Assembly (NCBI GenBank): GCA_017427545.1
Contig: JAFRSO010000001.1
Location: forward strand, 40,514-104,513
DNA length: 64,000 nt
Reading direction: 5' to 3'
Source: Selenomonadaceae bacterium
Lineage (GTDB): Bacteria > Bacillota > Negativicutes > Selenomonadales > Selenomonadaceae
Numbering within the stretch: position 1 is the stretch's first letter; each line of letters opens with the position of its first letter. Made by a program: the position numbers and the translations under genes. A model generated the notes under the pieces. It ran no database searches. It saw nothing but the letters and a program-made list of their open reading frames with translations, and had not been told where the DNA came from. Below are positions 32,423 to 42,258 of the stretch, in pieces.

Positions 32423-32934
32423 TTTTTGTTGTGGGAATAATTTTACTGCTCGGATTTAATCAATTCGTTTATGAGCCGGCGCAACGAGAAATTTTAAACA
32501 TGGAACTTGAGACGCGGCGACTTCACGAGGTCGAACAGGAAATTTTAGCACTCAAGGCGCGTCATAAAAGTTTGGCGGCGTTGGTCGAGGAAAAGGAACT
32601 TCAGCTTGACGAGGCACGAAACTTTTTGCCGCCGACAATTTCGCAAGATAAATTTATCGACGAACTTTATCGGAAGGCAGATTCTTGCCGCGTGCAAATA
32701 ATTTCAGTTCAAGCGGGCGAGGTGACTTCTGCCGAAGAAATTCAATCGCAAATTGTGCGTGTCAAGGCGGAGGCGGATTATATTTCGCTGATGAATTTTA
32801 TTCGCGAGATACTTGACGGCGGCCGCTTGACGAGTTTGGAAAAAATTTCCGTGTCGACTTTGGAAGGAAAATTTCTCTCCTGCGAGTTGAGCTTTAAAAT
32901 TTTTGCCGAGCCCATAAAAAATCCCGCCAATTAA
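32392..32934 (+). CDS. PilO-like membrane-anchored protein
   Basis: One N-terminal membrane span (about residues 9-26, IIFVVGIILLLGFNQFVY), then a coiled coil (about 33-80, rich in Glu/Leu) and a ferredoxin-like alpha/beta domain (about 85-175). This layout and length (180) match PilO/GspM-type inner-membrane proteins of type IV pilus or type II secretion platforms. It lacks pilM, pilN or pilQ neighbours here. Starts inside the LysR gene with a weak AGGA site, so translation may depend on LysR translation. Confidence 0.65.
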   Translation: MRDKKFLPAIIFVVGIILLLGFNQFVYEPAQREILNMELETRRLHEVEQEILALKARHKSLAALVEEKELQLDEARNFLPPTISQDKFIDELYRKADSCRVQIISVQAGEVTSAEEIQSQIVRVKAEADYISLMNFIREILDGGRLTSLEKISVSTLEGKFLSCELSFKIFAEPIKNPAN

Positions 32935-32941
32935 TCGCGGG
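32916..32941 (-). terminator. Terminator of the EIIA-Glc gene
   Basis: On the minus strand CCCGC…GCGGG followed by ATTTTTT. It overlaps the last codons of the convergent PilO-like gene. Confidence 0.7.
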
Positions 32942-32949
32942 TGAACAAT

Positions 32950-33447
32950 TCATATTGTCCCAAAATATTCGGCAGTCGGGATAATTGTTTGTATTTTCTC
33001 ACGTTCGATGCATTGAGCAAAAATTTTCTGCCCGCCGAGTTGAAATACAATGTCGCCAAAATTTTCGGGATTGGTGATGACAACGGGCGTAGTCGTCTCG
33101 AAGCCTGCGCGAATCATTTCTTGCGGATCGAACGTCAATAAAATCTGTCCGCGATTAATCGTGTCGCCCGCCGTCACTTGAGGCTTGAAACTTTCGCCGA
33201 TAAATTTGCAGGTGTTCAAGCCGACGTGAATCAAAAGTTCAACGCCGTTAAAAGATTCCAGACCGATAACTCCGGGTGAAGAAAAAAATTTTACCGTGCC
33301 GCTGAAGGGAGCCAAAACTTTTCCGTCGGGATTTTTAATTGCCGCTCCATGCCCCGCCGCACCGCTTGAAAAAATTTTATCGTTGACTTTGTTGAGCGCA
33401 ATCAATGTGCCGTTGAGCGGGCTGTCGATAAATAAATTTTCCGGCAT
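32950..33447 (-). CDS. crr: PTS glucose-type EIIA component, stand-alone
   Basis: Phosphocarrier that takes phosphate from HPr and passes it to EIIB domains, often also a regulator. The phosphorylated histidine is in VELLIHVGLNT near residue 89, and a second conserved histidine lies in AGHGAAI near 33. GGAGG 8 nt ahead supports ATG 33447 over an upstream GTG at 33456. About 165 residues with only the EIIA domain. Other PTS genes are absent. In Bacillota this domain is usually fused to EIIBC, so a free copy suggests a shared or regulatory role (inference). Confidence 0.9.
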   Translation of the reverse strand: MPENLFIDSPLNGTLIALNKVNDKIFSSGAAGHGAAIKNPDGKVLAPFSGTVKFFSSPGVIGLESFNGVELLIHVGLNTCKFIGESFKPQVTAGDTINRGQILLTFDPQEMIRAGFETTTPVVITNPENFGDIVFQLGGQKIFAQCIEREKIQTIIPTAEYFGTI

Positions 33448-33537
33448 GACAAACACCTCCGCGCCGATTGTAGCAGAAAAAATTGACGCTTAAAAGCCCC
33501 TTTGATAAAATTGCGTCAACAGAGAGGGGGAATCATC

Positions 33538-33873
33538 TTGGCGCGGCAATCAAAAAAAATTGCAAAAAAAATTCAGCCTAAGAAAAAATCTGAACCTGAA
33601 AATAAAAAGCCTGAAAAGGTCGGCAAAGATTATCTGCTGATAGCCGTCCTGGCGTTGACAATCGTTTTCTTGATAGTCGGCTGGTCAAATTTCACGCCGT
33701 GGAATCGCGGACTTTATATTTCGTTGCTGATATCGCTGTCGACGACTTATGCAAGGCGGCATTACAATTTCACTGAAAAGCAAGATCTTTGGCTTGAACG
33801 TACCGGCATGGTGGCAATGGGTTGCGCAATCGTGCTGTTCATATTCGTCATCTATCAGCAGTACTTCGCCTGA
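33538..33873 (+). CDS. Small basic membrane protein, unknown
   Basis: Not recognised. A strongly basic N-terminal tail (about residues 1-32, mainly Lys/Gln/Glu) is followed by three hydrophobic segments: YLLIAVLALTIVFLIVGW, GLYISLLISLSTTYA and GMVAMGCAIVLFIFVIY. Topology suggests the tail is cytoplasmic. TTG start at 33538, GAGAGGGGG 7 nt upstream. Monocistronic, with a terminator behind it. 111 residues. Confidence 0.7.
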   Translation: MARQSKKIAKKIQPKKKSEPENKKPEKVGKDYLLIAVLALTIVFLIVGWSNFTPWNRGLYISLLISLSTTYARRHYNFTEKQDLWLERTGMVAMGCAIVLFIFVIYQQYFA

Positions 33874-33880
33874 AAAATCT

Positions 33881-33914
33881 AAATCCCCCGCCGAACGTGA
33901 CGGAGGATTTTTTT
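33881..33914 (+). terminator. Rho-independent terminator
   Basis: Imperfect stem AAATCC…GGATTT with inner CCG/CGG pairs, followed by TTTTTT. Confidence 0.7.
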
Positions 33915-33929
33915 GTGTTTAATCGATAT

Positions 33930-34556
33930 CTATTTCAAAACAAAAACGGTAACATTGCGACGCCCAAAATCCATTGCCGCATAATAATCTTCCATGCAAA
34001 GGTCAATTCGATAGCCGTAAATCGCGCCGCCGGTATCAGCAGCAAGAGCCTCACCGTAGCCGGGGATATAAACTCTTGAGCCTAGCGGGATAACGTCGGG
34101 GTCGACTGCCACAATCCCGTAAGTCGCGGGGATTCCCATTGCCGTCAAACCTTCACCGGAACCGTCCGTCGGCAGATAAGCTGTCGCCTCCATGTTCATC
34201 GTCTGCACGTAAGACACGTAACCTTGAGGCGTCTCGATAATATCTTCCGGCGGAGTTTCTTCAATGAACTCACCGTTTTCCGAAATTTCACTGCCCAAAG
34301 ATTTTTCGACAATTTCAGCATAGGCAAGAGCCGTCTCGTTATCTTCGCTGAGCTTAAGTTGACCGTTTTCGCCAACTGCAATCGCTGTCGGTTCTGCACT
34401 CGTCTCTTCGACTTCAATTTGAACGGGTTCAATGCGCGGGAAATCTTCCTGTGCGGTAAAGCCCGTGTTAATCATCGTGAAGCCCGCGAGTACGAGGCAA
34501 AGCATTCCTTTCCTTTTAATCGTTTCAATCATCTTGGATATTTTTCGCTTCATCAT
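33930..34556 (-). CDS. 3D-domain protein (YuiC/YabE-type), exported
   Basis: N-terminal hydrophobic segment (GMLCLVLAGFTMINTGFTA, about residues 17-35) as signal or anchor, an acidic middle, and a C-terminal 3D domain (about 120-208) as found in lytic-transglycosylase-related proteins. The three conserved aspartates are visible: in IVAVDPDVIPLGSRVYIPG, AADTGG and RIDLCM. Predicted to act on peptidoglycan in the envelope. The double ATG at 34554-34556 is preceded only by a GGCGG-rich site; the frame stays open to 34658 through a GC-richer leader able to form hairpins. 208 residues. Confidence 0.85.
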   Translation of the reverse strand: MMKRKISKMIETIKRKGMLCLVLAGFTMINTGFTAQEDFPRIEPVQIEVEETSAEPTAIAVGENGQLKLSEDNETALAYAEIVEKSLGSEISENGEFIEETPPEDIIETPQGYVSYVQTMNMEATAYLPTDGSGEGLTAMGIPATYGIVAVDPDVIPLGSRVYIPGYGEALAADTGGAIYGYRIDLCMEDYYAAMDFGRRNVTVFVLK

Positions 34557-34660
34557 TCCGCCGCCTGACGCAACATCCTGTCGCATCCCCAAGCAGGACG
34601 ACTGCCTTAGTCGCCTCTTCGCTTCGGAGCAGCTATTCCCCCTTTCAAAATAGGACAAAA
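34557..34660 (-). promoter_or_regulatory. Structured leader of the 3D-domain gene
   Basis: Between AAAGGGGG and the ATG are about 90 nt that can fold: CGACT/AGTCG around AAGGC, TCCTG/CAGGA around a 13-nt loop, and an alternative ATGCGA/TTGCGT pairing that would compete with the second hairpin. Genes for wall hydrolases are often under c-di-AMP or similar riboswitches, but I could not match a known class. Confidence 0.4.
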
Positions 34661-34723
34661 TGTTAATAACTCAAAAACCGCCGCGTAATATACTGCGCGA
34701 CGGCGATTTTGTCAAGTGTTTGA

Positions 34724-35434
34724 TTATTTTTGTAATAGTTTGACAGGGAAAGTAAAGTAAATGTCGGGGTAAGGTTCGTTCTCCAACGTGAAGTGCCACC
34801 ATTCCGAATAAAGCGGCTTGAATCCGTGTTTAACCATCACGTCACGGAGAATCATTCGATTTTTATATTGTTGCTTCGTAATTTTTTTATAGTCGGGGTG
34901 AGACTCAATGCCGAAGTGATCGAACGTGCCGCCCATGTCAACTTCCTTGCCGGTATTCATGTCAAAAAGCGTCAAGTCAATCGTCGAGCCGCGAGAGTGT
35001 CCGGATTTTGCGTCAATGTAGCCATCACTGAAAAGTCGCGTCTTGTCGACTTTCGAATAAAAATATTTTCTCATGCGCTTATCGTCAAGATCTTCAGCCC
35101 AACGCACAAAATGATCAACGGCCATTTGCGGACGATAGGCGTCATAAACTTTGAGCCGATAGCCCATTTTCATCACGTCATCAGAAACTTTTTTCAAGGC
35201 CTCGGCCGCCTCAATCGTCATCAAAGCGCAAGGCATTTCGTAGCCGTCAATCCTGTCACCGACGAAATTGTAAGTCGAATAGTATCGAATCTCTTGGATT
35301 ATGTCGGGGATAAATTCTCCCAAAACGACAAATCCCGACGGGTCATCAGGGGCTGCGGATTTTTGAGCGGCGGCGGGTGTGACGAATAAAATCATCGCCA
35401 GCAATGCGCCGAATAAAATTTTACCAAACCTCAT
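34724..35434 (-). CDS. VanX/DdpX-like D-Ala-D-Ala dipeptidase, exported
   Basis: Zinc D-alanyl-D-alanine dipeptidase family. Signal peptide at residues 1-24 (ending PAAAQ). Zinc and catalytic landmarks: LKVYDAYRPQMAVDHF, SGHSRGSTIDLTLFD (His and Asp ligands) and SEWWHFTLEN (Glu and His). The leader implies action in the periplasm, like DdpX, rather than cytoplasmic vancomycin resistance as VanX. ATG with AAGGAG 8 nt ahead. It overlaps the formyl-THF ligase gene by 14 bp at the end of the long operon. No vanHA or vanRS genes nearby. 236 residues. Confidence 0.88.
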   Translation of the reverse strand: MRFGKILFGALLAMILFVTPAAAQKSAAPDDPSGFVVLGEFIPDIIQEIRYYSTYNFVGDRIDGYEMPCALMTIEAAEALKKVSDDVMKMGYRLKVYDAYRPQMAVDHFVRWAEDLDDKRMRKYFYSKVDKTRLFSDGYIDAKSGHSRGSTIDLTLFDMNTGKEVDMGGTFDHFGIESHPDYKKITKQQYKNRMILRDVMVKHGFKPLYSEWWHFTLENEPYPDIYFTFPVKLLQK

Positions 35435-35996
35435 GACAAATACTCCTTCCAATAGTTAATACGCCGTCAATTTTAACATCATGCTCTTCAAGCGGCAAGC
35501 TGTCGACGAGCTGAAAATCATAGGCCAAGGCAATTTTTTTTGCGTTGACGGCAAGCGGTAAAAATCTGTCGTAATATCCGCCACCCAAACCTAATCTTCC
35601 GCCGCTCAAATCAAATGCCGCGCCGGGCACAATCACGCAATCAATCCGCGAAGGTTCGATAAATTTTCTGAACTCCGGCTTGACGGTTTGAATATTGAAT
35701 GCTCCGACCTCCAACGCGTCGAAACTCGGAACTTCAACGGCGCGCATTACACCCTTGCCGACAATGAATGGTATCGCCAAAATTTTTTTATCTGCAAAAC
35801 ACGCGGCAAATAATTCCGTCAGCTGAAGTTCTTCGGGCGTCGAAGCATAAGCCATGATGATTTTTGATGCGCGATAAATTTCCGTCGACAAAAATTTTTT
35901 TATCAGCTCGTGACTGATTCGATCGCGTTCGTCGTGAGAAATTGCCGCCCGCTTGCTTAAAAATTCTCGCCGCAACTTTGCTTTAAGCCGAAACAT
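35421..35996 (-). CDS. fthC: 5-formyltetrahydrofolate cyclo-ligase
   Basis: ATP-dependent conversion of 5-formyl-THF to 5,10-methenyl-THF in folate recycling. The substrate-binding end GGRLGLGGGYYDRFL near residues 131-145 and IVPGAAFD just before it are diagnostic; an N-terminal basic helix (LRREFLSKRAAI) binds ATP phosphates. 191 residues. The start overlaps the CPCC protein stop by 14 bp. Confidence 0.92.
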   Translation of the reverse strand: MFRLKAKLRREFLSKRAAISHDERDRISHELIKKFLSTEIYRASKIIMAYASTPEELQLTELFAACFADKKILAIPFIVGKGVMRAVEVPSFDALEVGAFNIQTVKPEFRKFIEPSRIDCVIVPGAAFDLSGGRLGLGGGYYDRFLPLAVNAKKIALAYDFQLVDSLPLEEHDVKIDGVLTIGRSICHEVW

Positions 35997-36191
35997 TCTT
36001 GCGTTCCCGATAAGCCTTGCGCGCCTCGTTCAATGACATGTGATTTGCTCCACCGCGATAATCGGGGTCGGCAAATTGAACGGGGTCGTCTTCCCAATAA
36101 CAAGTGTCGCAAATATCAAATTCGTGATTCGCCTCAACCAAACCCACTCCGCAACACGGGCAAGGAACTAAATTTTCATTCACGTCCGCCA

Positions 36192-36192
<1 letters not shown>
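35983..36192 (-). CDS. CPCC-family cysteine-rich small protein
   Basis: 69 residues with CPCCG at about 11-15 and CDTCYWEDDPVQ at about 28-39. Four to five cysteines in two pairs suit a zinc ribbon of the CPCC domain family. The function is unknown. The downstream part (ADPDYRGGANHMSLNEARKA) is typical for this family. Start shares one base with the yajC stop. Confidence 0.85.
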
Positions 36193-37638
<1,446 letters not shown>

Positions 37639-37705
37639 TTAGTGAATCAAAAGTTATTTTATCAAAGCATCCCGCCTTATTTTTCAGTCCGTTAGAAACT
37701 TCCAT

Positions 37706-38479
37706 TTATATTGCCCGCGACGATTGAAAATAATTTTTTTCCACGTGTTCAATAAGTATCGCCGCAATCTCCTCTTCGGTCAAGCAATCCAACACGATCG
37801 CACCGCCTCTTTTATTCAACTCGTAAATTGCGGGGCGCAAACTTTCTTTCAAGGCACCCAACGATTTATTGAGGTCTTTGAAGTGTTTAAAAAATTTTAC
37901 AATGCCGTTGATGATTTTTGGATTGGCAGCGAAGGCATATCGCAGAATGTAAGAAATTTTTGAGCTTATGTCGTTTGCGCCGAGGATGTCGAGTTTTTCA
38001 AAATTATTGCTCCGCGTCGAGTCGTAAAAAGCTTTGCCCGTCCACCAACACTTTGCAAGAGTATTCCTCAAAATTCCCGTCCGCGAAATGCTTTCAAAGA
38101 AAAAGCGCGTCTTAATGTCCTTGGCAGTCGGGGAATTTTTTTTCGTGCTGTATTCGTAACGCCGCCGCAAATAATTGTAAAACGTACCGTGACATAATCC
38201 CGCCCAAAATCTTTCGTCGGCAGCTTGTCGAGGCGTCAAGAATCGCAGATTTTTGTAAAGTATCTTGCAGTTTTCAAATTCAATCTTGCCGGCTACCCAA
38301 CCCGAATCAAGCGGCGCAAGTTCAAAGTCGGGAATGTCTTTAAACTTTTTGAAAGGATTTTCCCCGCAAATTTCGGTGAGCCACGAATTGTCCTGTTGAG
38401 AGGAATAATTTTCAAAAGTTTGCGGCAACCCGTTTTTCAAAGTGTCCAGCGCGTGACTTTTCAAATAACAAAGCTCCAT
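37706..38479 (-). CDS. DUF6339-like protein, third gene of the GHKL cassette
   Basis: Resembles proteins annotated DUF6339: begins MELCYLKSHALDTLKNGLP, then DNSWL near residue 31, an acidic/aromatic DIPDFELAPLDSG segment, and RFLTPRQAADERFWAGLCHG (about 79-98) followed by a basic-aromatic FYNYLRRRYEY. No catalytic motif is evident. 257 residues, soluble. The ATG overlaps the stop of the preceding gene (TAATG), so it is coupled to it. Similar proteins are, as I recall, seen next to GHKL ATPases in restriction-like islands; that memory is unverified here. Confidence 0.6.
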   Translation of the reverse strand: MELCYLKSHALDTLKNGLPQTFENYSSQQDNSWLTEICGENPFKKFKDIPDFELAPLDSGWVAGKIEFENCKILYKNLRFLTPRQAADERFWAGLCHGTFYNYLRRRYEYSTKKNSPTAKDIKTRFFFESISRTGILRNTLAKCWWTGKAFYDSTRSNNFEKLDILGANDISSKISYILRYAFAANPKIINGIVKFFKHFKDLNKSLGALKESLRPAIYELNKRGGAIVLDCLTEEEIAAILIEHVEKNYFQSSRAI

Positions 38480-39351
38480 TACGAATCCTCCGCCGCGTCA
38501 TTATGTCGAATACTTTCCAAAGCCTTCGTCGTCGGCAAGTTCATGACTTCCTGCGCCAATTTAATCGGGGTATTTTCTTCCATGTCGATATACTCGGCCA
38601 TATTGATTTTTTTCCGACGATACGCCGCCTTCAGTGACAAAAACCAATCTGTACTCCCGTAAGGGTTAAAATCTTCATAGGCTTGCAATTCCGCGAAAAC
38701 ATAAACCAATGCCGGAAAAATTATCATCGCATTCAAAATCGGTTGCATGTCGGGACTTGAACTGTATCGCCGGTACAAAAGATAATCCTTTTTGCTCAAC
38801 CCGATTTTAATTTTGTTTTGGGACAAGTCAACTTCAAAAGGCTCATCATCGACCGGCCGTTTATAAATGCTGAAAATCGACGCGACATTTTTAAAAATAT
38901 TCGGGTCATCGGGGAACGGCAACGGTTGAAAATTTTGATAAGCAAGCACGTTGCCTTTCTTCAAATCGAACTTGAGCCAGTCAAAATCTTCACTCCAATC
39001 CTTGCAAGAAAAATTTTTTAGATCTTCGGTGAGGACGATAAGCGCGAGGCATTCGAGATTTTGTTTGACGGAGTTGAAGGGAATTTTACAGGAAAACTTT
39101 TCGACGGCAGAAGTAAAATTTTTTCTCAAGGCCGTCAACTGACATTCGGTGTGCAAAAGATATTCCGCCTTGCCGTCCGCAATGAGATTTTTTATTTCCG
39201 CGCAGTTAGTCGAAAAATCAACGTCCAAAACAAGATTATCAGTCGCGTCAGAAAAATAATTCACTTTGGCGGAGAATTTGCAAGTTTTGTAATCGTCGCG
39301 TCCTTCGGCCAGCACGGGATAAGTATACAATCTGTCAACGTTGATTTTCAT
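38479..39351 (-). CDS. Unknown protein, middle gene of the GHKL cassette
   Basis: Not recognised. 290 residues, soluble. The N-terminal half is beta-rich (LYTYPVLAEGRDDYKTCKF and later DATDNLVLDVDF); the C-terminal half has a LLYRRYSSSPDMQPILNAM segment, a short hydrophobic stretch (MIIFPALVYVFAELQAYED) and a helical tail. The ATG at 39351 has TGGGAG about 9 nt upstream and overlaps the ATPase gene by 17 bp. No nuclease or helicase motif is visible. Its fixed position between ATPase and DUF6339-like genes suggests a subunit of one complex. Confidence 0.6.
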   Translation of the reverse strand: MKINVDRLYTYPVLAEGRDDYKTCKFSAKVNYFSDATDNLVLDVDFSTNCAEIKNLIADGKAEYLLHTECQLTALRKNFTSAVEKFSCKIPFNSVKQNLECLALIVLTEDLKNFSCKDWSEDFDWLKFDLKKGNVLAYQNFQPLPFPDDPNIFKNVASIFSIYKRPVDDEPFEVDLSQNKIKIGLSKKDYLLYRRYSSSPDMQPILNAMIIFPALVYVFAELQAYEDFNPYGSTDWFLSLKAAYRRKKINMAEYIDMEENTPIKLAQEVMNLPTTKALESIRHNDAAEDS

Positions 39352-41224
39352 AAACGGCAACTCCCAACGCGTAATTCTGTCTGTCTTGAAGTTCAAAATT
39401 TATCTTGGCATTTCTGCCTGCCCGCAAATTTTTAAAACTGATTTTATCGATTGCCGCCCGAACATCGCTGTTTGAATCGACGGACGCCGCCGACGTTACA
39501 AAAAGTTTTACGCGGTTATTGTCTTCGCCGATTGCAAAAATTTCAATTTGCCCGCTTGAAATTTTTTGCGGAACTTTCAAAATCAGCCGATAATCTTTTT
39601 CCCCGACTTTAATCACGCGAATTTTATTGCACTCAACTTTCTTGCCGACGGGTTCCAAAATTGTGTCATTGCCTTCGGAATTTTTTTCGCCCGTGTGAGA
39701 TGTACGAGTTTTCCTTTTGCGAGACCCTTTCAAACTTCTGATTGCGGGATTGCCGCCATTATCGGTTACTTTGCCCTTCGACTTTTGAGTTTTGGAATTG
39801 TCATTGCCGCCCGCAGTCGCCGTAATATTTTTCTCTTCAGTGACCGTCGGCAAAAGTTCCTGCAAAAAATTTCTCGTCTGTGCCAGATCGTCGAAAGTTT
39901 CTTCAGTCGTTTGAGAATTGCCGGAAATCTCACTGTCGTCAAAGTCCAACATATGGCTCAAACCCTCGACGTTCACTTCATCTTCAAATTTTTCCGCACC
40001 GACATTTGAAACCGTCTCACGAACCCAACGTTTAAGCTCGTCAACATATTTTTCGGCAAGCTTGGGATTTTTTTCATAACGCCCCGGCTCCCATCTGTCA
40101 TGAGTCGGCTCCTCCATTTCGCGGAAGAATTCATTTAACTCGCGCCCTTCCAACTCCAAAATCCCCGTAAAAGAAATCGATCGCGGGAATTTGTCCAAGT
40201 CGAAAAGCTTCATGCCGTTTTTACGCACGATTAAAATCCTGCGGTTGAGCTTTTCGGCAAACAAAACTCCAAGCTTCAATTTTCCCATGCCGTGAAAATC
40301 CCGCTCAAAAAATTTCACGCCGTCACTGCCCGACAAAATTTTATAATAATCATTCGCCTTGCGGAAATTTTTTTCGTGTTTGAGGATAAGCGCGCCCAAT
40401 TTATTTTTGTCAATCTCCATGCCCGAAAGATTTATGCGCAATTTGCCGCGGTGAATGGCGACGAGAAAATTTTCAACCAGCTCAACAAAAATATTTCTCT
40501 GCCAAAGTTCATCGCCGTTGAAGCCGTAAATAAAAATGTCCGTGCCGATTTTGTCCCGCCGATAAATATTTTCAAGCTCGGCAATTTTTTTGACGGGAAG
40601 ATTTTTATTTGTCTCGCCGAAATAACCGACGCCTCCCGAAATATCGTTGGCGTTCAGCTTAAAAGATACGAGCCTGGACATACCTTGCGCGGCATGTTCA
40701 TCTTGTTGATTGAGCGTGCGATAAAATACCAGCCGATAAAAAGAATTTGCAAAAGGCGCGTTCTTGCCGATACCGTAACTGCCCGCCGAATCTCCGGTTT
40801 TAGTCGCGCCGCCTTCGATTTTCGTCAAAGTATTCCAGCCTTCCCTCGCGTCAGGATCAAAAGGTTTGGCAAGCCCCGTCGTGTTGAAGTCGCTGATTCT
40901 CAAGACAAAAGTTTTCGGCAAGTTCAGCTGTCCGATAGCCTTGTCAAGAAAATTTCTCGCCTTGACATTATCTTTCCAAAAATCGTAACACTTAATCAAA
41001 ATATTTTTATAGTCACTGCCGCCGGGAATTTTTTTAGACTCAATCTCATAACGGCAAAATTCGACAGTCACGGCAGAATTTTCATTTGCGGCCGCGTCAA
41101 GAGAATTTTGGCAGACTTCGCGGGCAAGGGCTGAAATTTCTTTGCCCGTAAAAGTTTGAATACCCGCTTCGGCAATCCCGCGAATCAAGCCGCCGCCGTT
41201 CGACGGAAAATTCCAACCAATCAT
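39335..41224 (-). CDS. GHKL (Bergerat-fold) ATPase, MORC/MutL/Hsp90-like
   Basis: 629-residue protein with a clear GHKL ATPase head. The N box is ALAREVCQNSLDAA near residues 32-45, the G1-type box is LRISDFNTTGLAKPF near 110-124, and the G2 lid is DSAGSYGIGKNAPFANS near 143-159. A transducer-like region follows to about 400 (FIYGFNGDELWQRNIF, then GKLKLGVLFAEKLNRRILIV). A low-complexity linker of about 110 residues rich in Thr/Lys/Gly then leads to a C-terminal beta domain (about 535-629). No nuclease motif seen. The ATG overlaps queA's TGA by four bases. The arrangement recalls GHKL ATPases described in predicted restriction systems (paraMORC-type). Confidence 0.75.
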   Translation of the reverse strand: MIGWNFPSNGGGLIRGIAEAGIQTFTGKEISALAREVCQNSLDAAANENSAVTVEFCRYEIESKKIPGGSDYKNILIKCYDFWKDNVKARNFLDKAIGQLNLPKTFVLRISDFNTTGLAKPFDPDAREGWNTLTKIEGGATKTGDSAGSYGIGKNAPFANSFYRLVFYRTLNQQDEHAAQGMSRLVSFKLNANDISGGVGYFGETNKNLPVKKIAELENIYRRDKIGTDIFIYGFNGDELWQRNIFVELVENFLVAIHRGKLRINLSGMEIDKNKLGALILKHEKNFRKANDYYKILSGSDGVKFFERDFHGMGKLKLGVLFAEKLNRRILIVRKNGMKLFDLDKFPRSISFTGILELEGRELNEFFREMEEPTHDRWEPGRYEKNPKLAEKYVDELKRWVRETVSNVGAEKFEDEVNVEGLSHMLDFDDSEISGNSQTTEETFDDLAQTRNFLQELLPTVTEEKNITATAGGNDNSKTQKSKGKVTDNGGNPAIRSLKGSRKRKTRTSHTGEKNSEGNDTILEPVGKKVECNKIRVIKVGEKDYRLILKVPQKISSGQIEIFAIGEDNNRVKLFVTSAASVDSNSDVRAAIDKISFKNLRAGRNAKINFELQDRQNYALGVAVYENQR

Positions 41225-42258
41225 GTCAACTGCTCCTTATTTGTGATGAACATTGCGTCGCCGAAGGAAAAAAATCTGTAACGTTCCCGGACTGCCTCGC
41301 GATAAGCCCGCAAGATAAATTCTCGTCCCGCAAATGCGCTGACCAACATAAGCAGCGTTGACTTCGGCAGATGAAAGTTTGTTATCAACGCGTCGACGAT
41401 TTTAAATTTGTAGCCGGGGTAAATGAAAATTTTCGTTGAGCTTGATCCGACTGCCACGGAATTTTTATCGACAGCGGCCGCCTCCAAAGTTCGGATTGAC
41501 GTTGTGCCGACCGCGATAACTCTTCCGCCACGAATTTTTGTAGCGTGAATCAAATCGGCGGTCTCCTGCGGTATCGAAAAATATTCTTCGTGCATGTCGT
41601 GCTGTTCGATATTTTCAACTTGCACGGGGCGGAAAGTTCCAAGTCCGACATGCAATGTGACGAATCCGAGATTGACGCCGAAATTTTTCAAGTCGTGCAT
41701 TTGTTCCGTCGTGAAATGAAGTCCGGCAGTCGGGGCAGCGGCTGAACCTCTCTCGCGATTGTAAACCGTTTGATAACGTTCACTGTCCTCAAGTTTCTCG
41801 TGAATGTAAGGTGGCAACGGAGTTTCGCCGAGCCTGTCGAGAATCTCTTCAAAGACGCCGCTGAATTCAAATTGCACAACTCGTCCGCCAAAATTCGTTC
41901 GGCCTGTGACGCGGCAACTTAAATCTTTAGCGAAAAAAATTTCTGCGCCCCCTGTAATTTTCCTGCCCGGCTTAACCAAAGTTTCCCAAGTTTTGGCGTC
42001 AAGGCGTCGGAGTAAAAAAATTTCAACGCGTGCGCCCGTCGACTTGTGACCGATGAGCCGCGCCGGAATTACTCGCGTATCGTTGAAAATCAGCGTGTCA
42101 CCCGCCGTCAAAAAATTTTGCAGGTCGTAAAAATGTTTATGTTCAATCGTCCGCCGCGAAGGATTCAGCACCATCAGCCGTGAAAAATTTCGCGGTTCAA
42201 TCGGACGTTGTGCAATGAGTTCTTCCGGCAATTCGTAATCAAATTCACTTAGCAGCAT
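41221..42258 (-). CDS. queA: tRNA preQ1(34) S-adenosylmethionine ribosyltransferase-isomerase
   Basis: Builds epoxyqueuosine on tRNA using the ribosyl part of SAM. N-terminus FDYELPEELIAQRPIEPR, then LIFNDTRVIPARL near residues 54-66, PTAGLHFTTEQM near 175, and VGTTSIRTLEAAA near 250. 345 residues is normal. It overlaps the ATPase gene by 4 bp and the PheC-like gene by 14 bp. Normal neighbour tgt lies 3.6 kb further on, past the cassette. Confidence 0.96.
   Translation of the reverse strand: MLLSEFDYELPEELIAQRPIEPRNFSRLMVLNPSRRTIEHKHFYDLQNFLTAGDTLIFNDTRVIPARLIGHKSTGARVEIFLLRRLDAKTWETLVKPGRKITGGAEIFFAKDLSCRVTGRTNFGGRVVQFEFSGVFEEILDRLGETPLPPYIHEKLEDSERYQTVYNRERGSAAAPTAGLHFTTEQMHDLKNFGVNLGFVTLHVGLGTFRPVQVENIEQHDMHEEYFSIPQETADLIHATKIRGGRVIAVGTTSIRTLEAAAVDKNSVAVGSSSTKIFIYPGYKFKIVDALITNFHLPKSTLLMLVSAFAGREFILRAYREAVRERYRFFSFGDAMFITNKEQLT

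Noticed and set aside
34557..34660. ydaO (c-di-AMP) or GEMM (c-di-GMP) riboswitch
   Set aside because: Conserved core words of either class could not be found; kept only as an unassigned structured leader.
34724..35434. Vancomycin resistance cluster
   Set aside because: Only the VanX-like gene is present, with a signal peptide and no vanH, vanA, vanR or vanS.
40292..41134. Plus-strand frame of about 280 residues opposite the GHKL ATPase
   Set aside because: The minus strand carries all GHKL boxes; this frame shows no family motif.
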